From: an uncultured Oscillospiraceae bacterium
GTDB taxonomy: Bacteria > Bacillota > Clostridia > Oscillospirales > Oscillospiraceae
DNA length: 6,264 bases
Direction of reading: 5' to 3'
Assembly (NCBI GenBank): GCA_934589665.1
Contig: CAKTOJ010000092.1
Location: forward strand, 1 to 6,264
Shown: piece after piece, positions 1 through 5,670 of the stretch
Layout: each line of letters starts with the position of its first letter
Position numbering within the stretch: the first letter of the stretch is position 1
Program-made: the position numbers and the translations under genes
The notes under the pieces: model-generated
What the model was told of the DNA's origin: nothing
The model's database searches: none
What the model saw: the letters and a program-made list of their open reading frames with translations, nothing else

Positions 1-1
1 C

Positions 2-1096
2 TTCGTCAACCTCCTCAAGTTCATCGTTGTTCCGGTCGTGCTGCTTTCGATGATCGACGGCATCATTTCCATGGGCGATATGAAGAAGGTCGGCGCAGTC
101 GGCTGGAAGACCGTGGCCTATTTCCTTGTCACCACGGCCTGTGCCTGCGTCATTGGACTGCTGTTTGCAAATATCTTTAATAATGCGGGCTGGTTCCCCA
201 CCCTTCAGCTGGTGGACGGCGCGGTCTGGGATAAGGCCACGGACGCAAACTTCATGGACACCCTCATTGCCATCTTCCCGAGCAATATGTGGCAGTCCTT
301 CAGCACGGCCAACATGCTTCAGGTCATTGTCATCGCCATTCTCTTCGGCGGCGGCATCCTTGCTGCCGGCGAGAAGGGAAAGCTTGCACAGGATATGGTT
401 ACCTCCCTCTATGCGGTCATTGACCGCGTGATGAGCTTCATCATCGCGCTCAGCCCCATCGGCGTGTTCACCATGATGGCATGGGTTGTTGCCACGCAGG
501 GCCCCGAGATTCTGACCTCTCTGGGCATCGTGATCGGCTGCGCCTACCTCGGCTACATTGTTCACGCGGTCATCTGCTATTCCGTTTCTGCGCAGGTGTT
601 CGCCGGCATCAGCCCGTTCACCTTCTTCAAGAAGGCTTCTCCCGCGATGATCTTTGCTTTCACCTCTACCTCTTCCGCCGCCACCATCCCGCTGAGCAAG
701 GAATGTGCGGATGAGCTGGGCGCGGAGAACGACGTTTCTTCCTTTGTCATTCCTCTCGGCGCGACCGTCAACATGGACGGTACAGCGATCTATCAGTGCG
801 TCGCTACGATCTTCCTTGCCACCTGCTGCGGCATGACGCTGACCCTGGGCCAGATGGTTACCATCGTTGTCACCGCGACGCTGGCCTCCATCGGCACCGC
901 CGGTACGCCCGGCGCGGGCATGATTATGCTGGCCATGGTGCTTCAGGCGATGAACATTCCTGTGGATATGATCATGATTATCTACGGTGTGGACCGTCTG
1001 TTCGACATGGGCCGTACCTGCCTGAACATCACCGGCGATATCTCCTGCGCGCTGTGCGTGACCAAGTGGGAGAGCAAGAAGCTTGCTGCCAAGTAA
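2..1096 (+). CDS. Sodium:dicarboxylate/amino-acid symporter (DAACS family), 5'-truncated by window edge
   Basis: This is an inner-membrane secondary transporter of the glutamate/aspartate (GltPh-like) family, which couples uptake of acidic amino acids or C4-dicarboxylates to Na+ or H+. The reading frame is open from base 2 with no in-frame stop. The first visible residues, FVNLLKFIVVPVV, match the second membrane helix of the family, so about 50 N-terminal residues lie outside the window; 364 residues are visible. Family landmarks in order are the serine-rich re-entrant loop HP1 (TSTSSAATIP, about 661-690), the NMDGT sodium-site motif of TM7 (770-784), the GTAGTPGAG loop HP2 (about 892-918), and the TM8 substrate motif DRLFDMGRTCLNITGD (992-1039). 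The TM8 motif keeps the residues equivalent to GltPh D390, D394, R397, T398, N401 and D405. The retained arginine favours an acidic substrate over a neutral one; this is inference. A strong terminator follows 13 bp after the stop, so the gene ends its transcription unit. Confidence 0.95.
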   Translation, partial: FVNLLKFIVVPVVLLSMIDGIISMGDMKKVGAVGWKTVAYFLVTTACACVIGLLFANIFNNAGWFPTLQLVDGAVWDKATDANFMDTLIAIFPSNMWQSFSTANMLQVIVIAILFGGGILAAGEKGKLAQDMVTSLYAVIDRVMSFIIALSPIGVFTMMAWVVATQGPEILTSLGIVIGCAYLGYIVHAVICYSVSAQVFAGISPFTFFKKASPAMIFAFTSTSSAATIPLSKECADELGAENDVSSFVIPLGATVNMDGTAIYQCVATIFLATCCGMTLTLGQMVTIVVTATLASIGTAGTPGAGMIMLAMVLQAMNIPVDMIMIIYGVDRLFDMGRTCLNITGDISCALCVTKWESKKLAAK

Positions 1097-1109
1097 TTTT
1101 CACTTGCCC

Positions 1110-1149
1110 AATAAGAAAGTGCCGCTTTCCCGAGCGGCACTTTCTTATT
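1110..1149 (+). terminator. Intrinsic terminator after the dicarboxylate symporter
   Basis: A perfect 17-bp inverted repeat (arms 1110-1126 and 1133-1149) encloses the 6-nt loop TTCCCG. The core is AGTGCCGCT/AGCGGCACT and the outer part is A/T-rich, so the 3' arm itself supplies the U-rich tract (TTTCTTATT, then CATTTT). It begins 13 bp after the symporter stop codon. Its distal end overlaps the -35 box of the next gene. Confidence 0.88.
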
Positions 1150-1176
1150 GCATTTTCTCTGGCCGCGGCATACAAT
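1148..1176 (+). promoter_or_regulatory. Predicted sigma-A promoter of the first EamA gene
   Basis: The -35 box is TTGCAT (1148-1153), the spacer is 17 bp, and the -10 box is TACAAT (1171-1176, five of six consensus bases). The expected transcription start is near 1183, giving a leader of about 30 nt. The first two bases of the -35 box are also the last two of the upstream terminator stem. Confidence 0.65.
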
Positions 1177-1212
1177 AACGGTACGCCATCCCGTAGAAAG
1201 AGAGGCTCTTTT

Positions 1213-2178
1213 ATGAACCGGAAACGCGGATATCTTTTCATCCTGCTTGCCGCCATGCTCTACTCCACAACGGAGGTCGCACTCAAGGGCCTCGGCGGTG
1301 CGTTTGCGCCCATGCAGATCACGGTCGAGCGGGTGCTGCTCGGCGCAGCGGCGCTGCTGCCATTTGCGCTGCGATCCATCTGCAGGCGGGGGCTCCGGCT
1401 GGATCGGTCAGACTGGGGCTATTTTGCGCTGCTCGGCTTTCTGACGGTCACGCTGCACATGTCACTGCTGCAAATGGCTGTGCTGCATATGGACGCGTCT
1501 GCCACATCCATCATCTACTCCGGAAATCCGGTGTTTGCCGTCGCTGCCGCACATCTGATCCTGCATGAGCCGCTGAAGAAAAACCACCTCATCGCTATCG
1601 GTATCGAACTTATCGGCATCCTCTGCATCCTCAACCCGGCAAAGCTGGAGGTCAGCCTGCGCGGCTTTCTGGAGATCATCACCGCCACGGTGCTTTTCGC
1701 CATGTACGGCACGCTCTGCAAGCTGCGCCTGCCGAGGCTTGGCGCGGTTGTGATCACGACCTTCAACATGCTCGTCGGCGGGCTGGAACTGCTTGTGCTG
1801 CTGCTTCTCGGTGAGATCCCGGCTGTCGGTGCGTTTTATCGCAGCCTGGGGCTGGATATTTTTGCCTCTGTGCCGTTTTTCACCGGCTTTACGCTCAAGT
1901 CCACACTCCTGCTCTGTCATGTCGGCATCGGCTGCGCGGCCATCGGCTTTCTGCTTACGGCGAAGATCACGGAATATACCTCCGCGACCGAGGCCTCGTT
2001 CATCTACCTCATCAAGCCTGTGCTGGCGACGCTTTTGGCTGTGGCCGTGTTCCGTGAGCACATCAGTGTCAACCGTGTGGTCGGCATTGCGTTTTTCATT
2101 CTTGCCTCGCTGTGCGTGAGCATCCCGGTCCTGCGGGAAATGCGGCAGGAAAAAGCCGCTGCGCTGCAGGGAAGGTAG
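1213..2178 (+). CDS. EamA/DMT-superfamily permease (first of two in the window)
   Basis: This is a 321-residue integral membrane protein of the drug/metabolite transporter superfamily (EamA, RhaT/YdcZ-like), which exports or imports small metabolites across the cytoplasmic membrane; the substrate cannot be read from sequence. It has about ten hydrophobic segments arranged as two EamA repeats. Each repeat carries the family's proline-to-glutamate signature with the same 13-residue spacing: NP106 to E119 (HEPL) and KP269 to E282 (REHI). A charged N-terminus (MNRKRG) precedes TM1, consistent with a cytoplasmic start. ATG at 1213 was chosen because AGAGG (1201-1205) sits 7 nt upstream and the first EamA helix begins directly after it. 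The frame is open further upstream, but that part crosses the terminator and the symporter gene. The C-terminal tail (about REMRQEKAAALQGR) is polar. A promoter precedes the gene and a terminator follows, so it is probably monocistronic. Confidence 0.92.
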   Translation: MNRKRGYLFILLAAMLYSTTEVALKGLGGAFAPMQITVERVLLGAAALLPFALRSICRRGLRLDRSDWGYFALLGFLTVTLHMSLLQMAVLHMDASATSIIYSGNPVFAVAAAHLILHEPLKKNHLIAIGIELIGILCILNPAKLEVSLRGFLEIITATVLFAMYGTLCKLRLPRLGAVVITTFNMLVGGLELLVLLLLGEIPAVGAFYRSLGLDIFASVPFFTGFTLKSTLLLCHVGIGCAAIGFLLTAKITEYTSATEASFIYLIKPVLATLLAVAVFREHISVNRVVGIAFFILASLCVSIPVLREMRQEKAAALQGR

Positions 2179-2256
2179 GCTCCATGTTCTGCTCCGCTGT
2201 GCCGGCAGGGGAAAAACCGCGCATATGCGGACGCCCTGTCTCTACATATGAAATCA

Positions 2257-2289
2257 AAAAAGCCAGCCGCTGCAAGCGGCTGGCTTTTT
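2257..2289. terminator. Bidirectional intrinsic terminator between convergent genes
   Basis: A 15-bp perfect stem (2257-2271 with 2275-2289) has the 3-nt loop GCA and the core GCCAGCCGCT/AGCGGCTGGC. It is flanked by an A-tract on the left and a T-tract on the right, so each strand reads as a hairpin followed by U residues. It lies between the plus-strand EamA gene ending at 2178 and the minus-strand radical SAM gene ending at 2309, and can serve both. The 78 bp between the EamA stop and the stem hold no other recognisable feature. Confidence 0.93.
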
Positions 2290-2308
2290 ATCATTCAGAT
2301 GGTCAAAC

Positions 2309-3196
2309 TCAGAAATCAATGGTGCCATCAAGCACCTTGAGGTCGTAGGGCTCAAAGACGACATTGCGGTACTTCTCCACATCAAGCGGCACATTCGTCC
2401 AGTCGGAGTGAAGGTCGCCGTTCTGCTTGATGAGAAGGTCGTAGAGAATGTCGTAGGTCACGCCGTCCTCGCCCTTTTCCTCAATGGTGGAGTAGGGCAG
2501 CGTCTTGTGGTAGGTCATGTGCAGCCCCTTATACTCGAAGTGGAAGCCGTTGCGCATGCGGCAGCCGTCAAGACCCTTATAGGTGAATTGACGCTTGAGA
2601 TCCTGAAGGATCTTGTCGTTTTCTTCCTCGTAAAGGTTTTCCGGCGTCGTTTCGGTGTAGTCATAGCGGAACTGGATGGGAATGTTGTACTTCCGCCAGC
2701 GCTCGACATACTCCGTCAGCTTGTCTGCAGGATAATTTTTATACAGCACGCAGTTGATGCGCTTGGGTGTGGCGATGGCGGCCACGACCTCGTCGGGCGA
2801 CTCCTCCACATAGCGCTGAAGGTGGCGCGAGACGTTAATGCAGGTGATCTTGTCCGCGTTGCGGCGGGTGAAGTCGATCATTTCCTCCGCGCTGCATCCG
2901 GGCTGCACAGGGAAGGTGGTGTTGATGTACACCTTGTGCGTATTCGGAATGGCGTCGAGCATCCGCTGAAGATCGTCGAGCTGGGCGAAGGGCTCGCCGC
3001 CGGTAAAGACAAAGTCGCACTGCGGCGTGATCTCGTCCATCAGGGCAATGGATTTGAGGATAGCGTCTACGCTGAAGCCCTCGCAGTTGGCATATTCCTT
3101 TTTATTGATGCAAAATGGGCAGTGGTTGCGGCAGTCATAGGGTACAAAGATCGTAACGGTCGCACCGCCCTCGCGTGTTTTGTAGGGGTGGCTCAT
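2309..3196 (-). CDS. Radical SAM protein of unknown function, short form without an auxiliary-cluster domain
   Basis: This is a 295-residue predicted radical SAM enzyme, which would bind a [4Fe-4S] cluster and cleave S-adenosylmethionine to a 5'-deoxyadenosyl radical in the cytoplasm. The cluster motif CRNHCPFC (C22, C26, C29, CX3CX2C with an aromatic before the last Cys) lies directly after strand beta1 (VTIFVPYD). The SAM-amine motif GGEPF follows at 66-70, and VYINTTFPV at about 89-97 fits a later core strand. The remainder is charged and soluble. The C-terminal third (after about 200) has only one cysteine, in GCRMRNG, so a SPASM/Twitch auxiliary cluster is unlikely. The reaction is unknown. 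ATG at 3196 was preferred because it starts just before beta1. The frame stays open to a TTG at 3262, but that region holds the likely promoter. The only SD-like sequence, AGGACGG, is 11 nt upstream, which is rather far. The gene follows the DUF5662-like gene on the same strand after a 97-bp gap. Confidence 0.88.
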   Translation of the reverse strand: MSHPYKTREGGATVTIFVPYDCRNHCPFCINKKEYANCEGFSVDAILKSIALMDEITPQCDFVFTGGEPFAQLDDLQRMLDAIPNTHKVYINTTFPVQPGCSAEEMIDFTRRNADKITCINVSRHLQRYVEESPDEVVAAIATPKRINCVLYKNYPADKLTEYVERWRKYNIPIQFRYDYTETTPENLYEEENDKILQDLKRQFTYKGLDGCRMRNGFHFEYKGLHMTYHKTLPYSTIEEKGEDGVTYDILYDLLIKQNGDLHSDWTNVPLDVEKYRNVVFEPYDLKVLDGTIDF

Positions 3197-3233
3197 AGTT
3201 ATTGTGTCCGTCCTATTGCAAAATTCGATAAAT

Positions 3234-3262
3234 AGTTTACTCCTATTAAGAAAAAAATGCAA
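3234..3262 (-). promoter_or_regulatory. Possible promoter of the radical SAM gene
   Basis: Read on the minus strand, a -35 box TTGCAT (3257-3262) is followed by a 17-bp spacer and a weaker -10 box TAAACT (3234-3239, four of six consensus bases). It lies in the 97-bp gap between the DUF5662-like gene and the radical SAM start, leaving a leader of about 30 nt. No hairpin terminator is visible in this gap, so readthrough from the upstream gene is also possible. Confidence 0.42.
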
Positions 3263-3292
3263 GGAGAAAAGCGAAAAAAGTCTAACGATATG

Positions 3293-3841
3293 TCATTTTT
3301 GCGCACCGGCCTGGCGCAGCAGTCCGCGCACATAGGAAAATGCGGCCTCCTCGCCCTCATCCTTGAGAACGCGCAGCATTTCCTCAATCGTATCGCTCGT
3401 TTCCGGATGGATGAGAATGTGGCTTTTGGAGCGGAGATAGTAGTCGTATGGTGCGGCGTCGGTGTACTGATCCTTGAGATAGGTCCTGCAGGCGGCGATG
3501 CGGTCGCAGAACATTTCCGCGACATAGCGCAGGGGCATTTTACACCCGCCCATGTAGACGCTGCCGTCGGGAGCGATGCAGTAGTCGATCCAGTATTCAA
3601 AATGATGGCGGTTGCGGCCCTTGTGGTGCAGCCAAGCGAGGCTTACGCCGTTGAGCTTGCGTTCGGCGTCGTTCGGGCTGCGGTAGCCCTGATAGTATTT
3701 TGCACCGCGCCAGAACTCACAGGGGGCGTATTTGCTCAGATCGTGCATCAGGCCCTGCCGGTAAAGCCCCAGACGGAAACAGTATCTGCATACCAGATGA
3801 CGATGATGCGTGATGGTTTTAAAATGTGCCAGGGGCTGCAT
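3293..3841 (-). CDS. DUF5662-like protein with HD-like histidine pattern
   Basis: This is a 182-residue soluble protein that I recognise as resembling the uncharacterised DUF5662 family of Clostridia. The conserved-looking blocks are GLYRQGLMHDLSKYAP (25-40), KYYQGYRSPNDAER (48-61) and WLHHKGRNRHHFEYWIDY (70-87). The order H15, H33-D34, H72-H73, H79-H80 resembles the metal-binding layout of HD-type phosphohydrolases, so a metal-dependent hydrolase is a reasonable guess, but catalysis has not been shown and the assignment comes from pattern alone. The C-terminal half is helical and charged (SDTIEEMLRVLKDEGEE). The start at 3841 is firm: AAGGAGG (3849-3855) sits 7 nt upstream. There are no signal peptide or membrane segments. 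It has a plausible promoter of its own and is the first gene of a possible two-gene unit with the radical SAM protein. It is transcribed divergently from the DNA glycosylase gene. Confidence 0.87.
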   Translation of the reverse strand: MQPLAHFKTITHHRHLVCRYCFRLGLYRQGLMHDLSKYAPCEFWRGAKYYQGYRSPNDAERKLNGVSLAWLHHKGRNRHHFEYWIDYCIAPDGSVYMGGCKMPLRYVAEMFCDRIAACRTYLKDQYTDAAPYDYYLRSKSHILIHPETSDTIEEMLRVLKDEGEEAAFSYVRGLLRQAGAQK

Positions 3842-3877
3842 GGCGGGGCCTCCTTATCGACGGATGATATCAACACC

Positions 3878-3905
3878 ATTTTACCATATCCGCAGGAAAA
3901 GACAA
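3878..3905 (-). promoter_or_regulatory. Predicted promoter of the DUF5662-like gene
   Basis: On the minus strand, the -35 box is TTGTCT (3900-3905), the spacer is 16 bp, and the -10 box is TAAAAT (3878-3883, five of six consensus bases). The predicted transcription start near 3871 leaves a leader of about 30 nt containing the strong AAGGAGG site. Confidence 0.6.
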
Positions 3906-3927
3906 CGCGTATTTTTTCACATAAACC

Positions 3928-3937
3928 GCGCATGCTA
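3928..3937 (+). repeat. Direct repeat GCGCATGCTA, copy 1
   Basis: A 10-nt sequence with an internal GCATGC palindrome occurs twice in the divergent intergenic region, in the same orientation and 115 bp apart. This copy lies about 22 bp upstream of the -35 box of the DUF5662-like gene. It could be an operator half of a shared regulator or a coincidence; two copies are too few to decide. Confidence 0.35.
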
Positions 3938-3985
3938 AGCTCAGGCGTGCGGCGGCGTGACCTTGCTTTGCTGCCCGCCATGAAA

Positions 3986-4011
3986 GGAGGAGGGGCTTTG
4001 GCCCCTCCTCC
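3986..4011. terminator. GC-rich hairpin in the divergent intergenic region, possible terminator
   Basis: A perfect 11-bp stem (3986-3996 with 4001-4011) has the loop TTTG. One arm contains GGAGGAGGGG, which looks like a Shine-Dalgarno run. On the plus strand it is followed by GGTGGTTTT, a poor and displaced T-tract; on the minus strand only TTTC follows. It sits between two opposing promoters and follows no sense gene on either strand, so it may act as a transcriptional insulator or be a decayed terminator. The stem is certain; the terminator role is not. Confidence 0.45.
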
Positions 4012-4027
4012 GGTGGTTTTGAGGCCC

Positions 4028-4056
4028 TTGCTTTTCCGCGCGGCGCATGCTACGAT
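4028..4056 (+). promoter_or_regulatory. Predicted promoter of the DNA glycosylase gene
   Basis: The -35 box is TTGCTT (4028-4033), the spacer is 17 bp, and the -10 box is TACGAT (4051-4056, four of six consensus bases). It would give a leader of about 20 nt carrying the AGGAGG site. The -10 box overlaps the second copy of the 10-nt repeat. Confidence 0.5.
4043..4052 (+). repeat. Direct repeat GCGCATGCTA, copy 2
   Basis: This is identical to the copy at 3928-3937. It runs into the predicted -10 box of the glycosylase promoter by two bases, a position where a bound protein would block RNA polymerase. A regulatory role is inferred only from placement. Confidence 0.35.
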
Positions 4057-4084
4057 GTCGTCAGCATATGCAGGAGGAAGGCTT

Positions 4085-4591
4085 ATGGAAAGAGAGAGTC
4101 AGATCCACACCATTGCGCCGGTGTATGACGAGGGGAGCCGTGTCCTGATTCTCGGCTCGTTCCCATCGGTCAAATCGCGCGAGGCCGCGTTTTTCTATGG
4201 CCATCCGCAAAACCGCTTCTGGCGCGTGCTTGCCGCCGTGCTGGGGGAGAATGTGCCGCAGACAGTGGAGGAAAAGAAAGCGATGCTTCTGCGCCATGGC
4301 GTGGCGCTCTGGGATGTGATCGCCTCGTGCGAGATCGCCGGGTCGTCCGATGCGAGCATTACGAACGTCGTGCCGAACGACCTCTCACGTATCCTGTCCG
4401 CCGCACCGGTGCGGCGCATCTTCTGCAACGGCGGCACGGCGCAGCGCTGGTACCGCCGGTATGACGAGGCCCGATGGGGAAAGGCTGTGCCGCTGCCGTC
4501 GACCAGTCCGGCCAACGCACGTTCGTCGGTGGATGCACTTACGGCGGTATGGTGCGCGGAACTTGCACCATGGCTGTTGGATCAGGGCTGA
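4085..4591 (+). CDS. DNA-deoxyinosine (hypoxanthine) glycosylase, UDG superfamily family 6
   Basis: This is a 168-residue base-excision repair enzyme that would remove hypoxanthine, the deamination product of adenine, from DNA and leave an abasic site; some relatives also act on uracil. The N-terminal catalytic block is typical: VLILGSFPS (20-28), a SREAAFFYGHPQNRFW stretch (31-46) whose asparagine is the likely catalytic or base-contacting residue, then GVALWDVIASCEI (72-84). The second UDG-fold active-site loop is LPSTSPAN (137-144) near the C-terminus. The length fits the single-domain family, and no Fe-S cysteine set is present, which argues against UDG families 4 and 5. ATG at 4085 is supported by AGGAGG (4072-4077), 7 nt upstream; an earlier in-frame ATG at 3980 lies upstream of the predicted promoter. 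No terminator is seen before the following EamA gene 79 bp away, so some readthrough into it is likely. Confidence 0.92.
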   Translation: MERESQIHTIAPVYDEGSRVLILGSFPSVKSREAAFFYGHPQNRFWRVLAAVLGENVPQTVEEKKAMLLRHGVALWDVIASCEIAGSSDASITNVVPNDLSRILSAAPVRRIFCNGGTAQRWYRRYDEARWGKAVPLPSTSPANARSSVDALTAVWCAELAPWLLDQG

Positions 4592-4605
4592 GGTACGGAA
4601 ATTCG

Positions 4606-4634
4606 TTGCATTCTGCGCATTTTTAACATATAAT
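4606..4634 (+). promoter_or_regulatory. Near-consensus sigma-A promoter of the second EamA gene
   Basis: The -35 box is TTGCAT (4606-4611), the spacer is 17 bp, and the -10 box is a perfect TATAAT (4629-4634). The start would be near 4641, giving a leader of about 30 nt. It is the best promoter match in the window. Confidence 0.78.
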
Positions 4635-4670
4635 GGCACTTGCTTAACAAAGAAAGCGAGGGTGTCTGCC

Positions 4671-5558
4671 ATGCCGGATAAAGTCAAGGGAACGATCCTT
4701 TCGATTCTCTCCGCGGTCCTCTACGGACTCAACCCGCTGATGACCAAAACGGTGTACAGCGGCGGCGGAAATGCGATCACCGTGGCCTTTTCCCGCCTGA
4801 GCGCGGGTGCGCTCATCTTTTTGTGCCTGCTGCTCTCCTCTGGCAGCGGAAGCGCGCGGGAAAAGCTGCATCTGAGCCGAATGGAGGTAAAGGACGTCCT
4901 TATCTGCTGCATCGGCTATGCGTCCATCGGCCCGCTGCTCTTTGCGTCCTATAACTATCTGGCCTCGGGCCTTGCCACGACGATCCACTTCGTCTATCCC
5001 GTGCTGGTGGTCGCCGCGTGCATCGTGTTCCGCTATGAAAAGCCGAATCGCCGGAAGATTGTCTGCTGCGCGCTGTGCTTTTTCGGCATTGTGTGCTTTT
5101 ATACGCCGGGGGGTGAGGTGAGCCTTTACGGCATGTTCCTTGCCTTTGCCTCGGGCGTTGCATGGGCCTATTATATTGTGCATCTCAATGCCAGCGGCAT
5201 CGTCCGCCTGCCGGCATTCAAGCTGGCCTTCTGGCTGTGTGCGGTTTCCGCTGTGCTGGTCGGAGTCTTTGCCGCGGCGGCGGGGCAGCTGGCATGGCCC
5301 AGGACGCCGTTGAGCATCGGCACACTGGCGCTTTACTGCTGCATCGTCACGGCTGCTTCACTCTTCTTTCAGGTCGGCAACAGGTATGTCGGCGCGCAGA
5401 GCGCCTCCATGCTCTCGACCTTTGAACCGCTTACAAGTGTGGTGATCGGCGTGCTGGTTTACCATGAGGTGCTCACCGTGCGGCTGGGGCTCGGCATCGT
5501 GTGCATTCTGCTGGCGGTGTGTCTGCTTGCTTCGGCAAAGGAAAAGAAAACGGAATAA
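4671..5558 (+). CDS. EamA/DMT-superfamily permease (second of two in the window)
   Basis: This is a 295-residue membrane transporter of the drug/metabolite superfamily with about ten hydrophobic helices in two EamA repeats. The P-to-E signature appears in both halves with 13-residue spacing: YP110 to E123 (RYEKP) and EP253 to E266 (YHEVL). The protein starts MPDKVKGTILSILSAVLYG, a short cytoplasmic tail followed by TM1. ATG at 4671 has GAGGG (4658-4662) 8 nt upstream; a GTG three codons earlier is in frame but would overlap that site. The substrate is unknown. It differs clearly in sequence from the other EamA protein in the window, so the two are unlikely to be a recent duplication. It has a strong promoter of its own and a terminator 17 bp after the stop codon. 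The polar C-terminus (SAKEKKTE) is probably cytoplasmic. Confidence 0.92.
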   Translation: MPDKVKGTILSILSAVLYGLNPLMTKTVYSGGGNAITVAFSRLSAGALIFLCLLLSSGSGSAREKLHLSRMEVKDVLICCIGYASIGPLLFASYNYLASGLATTIHFVYPVLVVAACIVFRYEKPNRRKIVCCALCFFGIVCFYTPGGEVSLYGMFLAFASGVAWAYYIVHLNASGIVRLPAFKLAFWLCAVSAVLVGVFAAAAGQLAWPRTPLSIGTLALYCCIVTAASLFFQVGNRYVGAQSASMLSTFEPLTSVVIGVLVYHEVLTVRLGLGIVCILLAVCLLASAKEKKTE

Positions 5559-5575
5559 ATCCATACAGATTATGA

Positions 5576-5605
5576 AAAAGCCTGCGTCCATCGGCGCGGG
5601 CTTTT
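5576..5605 (+). terminator. Intrinsic terminator after the second EamA gene
   Basis: An 11-bp stem (5576-5586 with 5595-5605, one G-U pair) has an 8-nt loop. The left arm is AAAAGCCTGCG and the right arm CGCGGGCTTTT, so the stem ends in four T residues paired with the A-tract. It starts 17 bp after the stop codon. No other sense gene ends here. Confidence 0.8.
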
Positions 5606-5661
5606 CCTATGCAATTTTACATGGATTTTACAAAACAGCGGTGATGAATTTGACATTTCCC

Positions 5662-5670
5662 TGATATGAT
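5662..5670 (+). promoter_or_regulatory. Possible extended -10 promoter of the Na/Pi cotransporter gene
   Basis: TGATATGAT contains the extended -10 element TG-N plus the -10 hexamer TATGAT (5665-5670, five of six consensus bases). No good -35 box lies 16-18 bp upstream. The start would be near 5677, with a leader of about 45 nt that is rich in A. Confidence 0.42.

Noticed and set aside
796..1212. Open upstream extension of the first EamA frame
   Set aside because: It is out of frame with the symporter's strong family motifs, crosses the symporter's terminator and encodes a His/Arg/Tyr-rich non-membrane sequence unlike EamA proteins.
1462..2061. Minus-strand open frame of 199 codons inside the first EamA gene
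   Set aside because: Low-complexity, charged and Gln-rich translation without domain features, lying entirely antisense to a convincing gene. High GC explains the lack of stops.
2220..2229. Perfect 10-bp palindrome CGCATATGCG after the first EamA gene
   Set aside because: Short, isolated and not next to a promoter; expected by chance in GC-rich DNA.
2408..3235. Plus-strand open frame of 275 codons antisense to the radical SAM gene
   Set aside because: The minus strand carries the CX3CX2C and GGEPF motifs in correct order. The plus-strand translation is a Val/Leu/Ala-rich mirror with no recognisable domain and no ribosome binding site.
3257..4084. Long plus-strand frame running into the glycosylase, giving a possible 444-residue fusion
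   Set aside because: Its first part is antisense to the DUF5662-like gene, which has a strong AAGGAGG site. The glycosylase has its own AGGAGG and ATG at 4085, so the fusion is an artefact of an open frame.
4350..4670. Upstream extension of the second EamA frame into the glycosylase gene
   Set aside because: The sequence is Arg-rich and out of frame with the glycosylase motifs. A near-consensus promoter and an ATG with an SD site define the real start at 4671.
4644..5183. Minus-strand open frame of 179 codons over the second EamA gene
   Set aside because: Polar, compositionally biased translation antisense to a clear ten-helix permease; no start signal is seen.
1213..5558. The two EamA genes as a recent tandem duplication
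   Set aside because: They share only the family-level P-to-E signatures and helix layout. Their lengths, termini and most residues differ, so they are distant family members.
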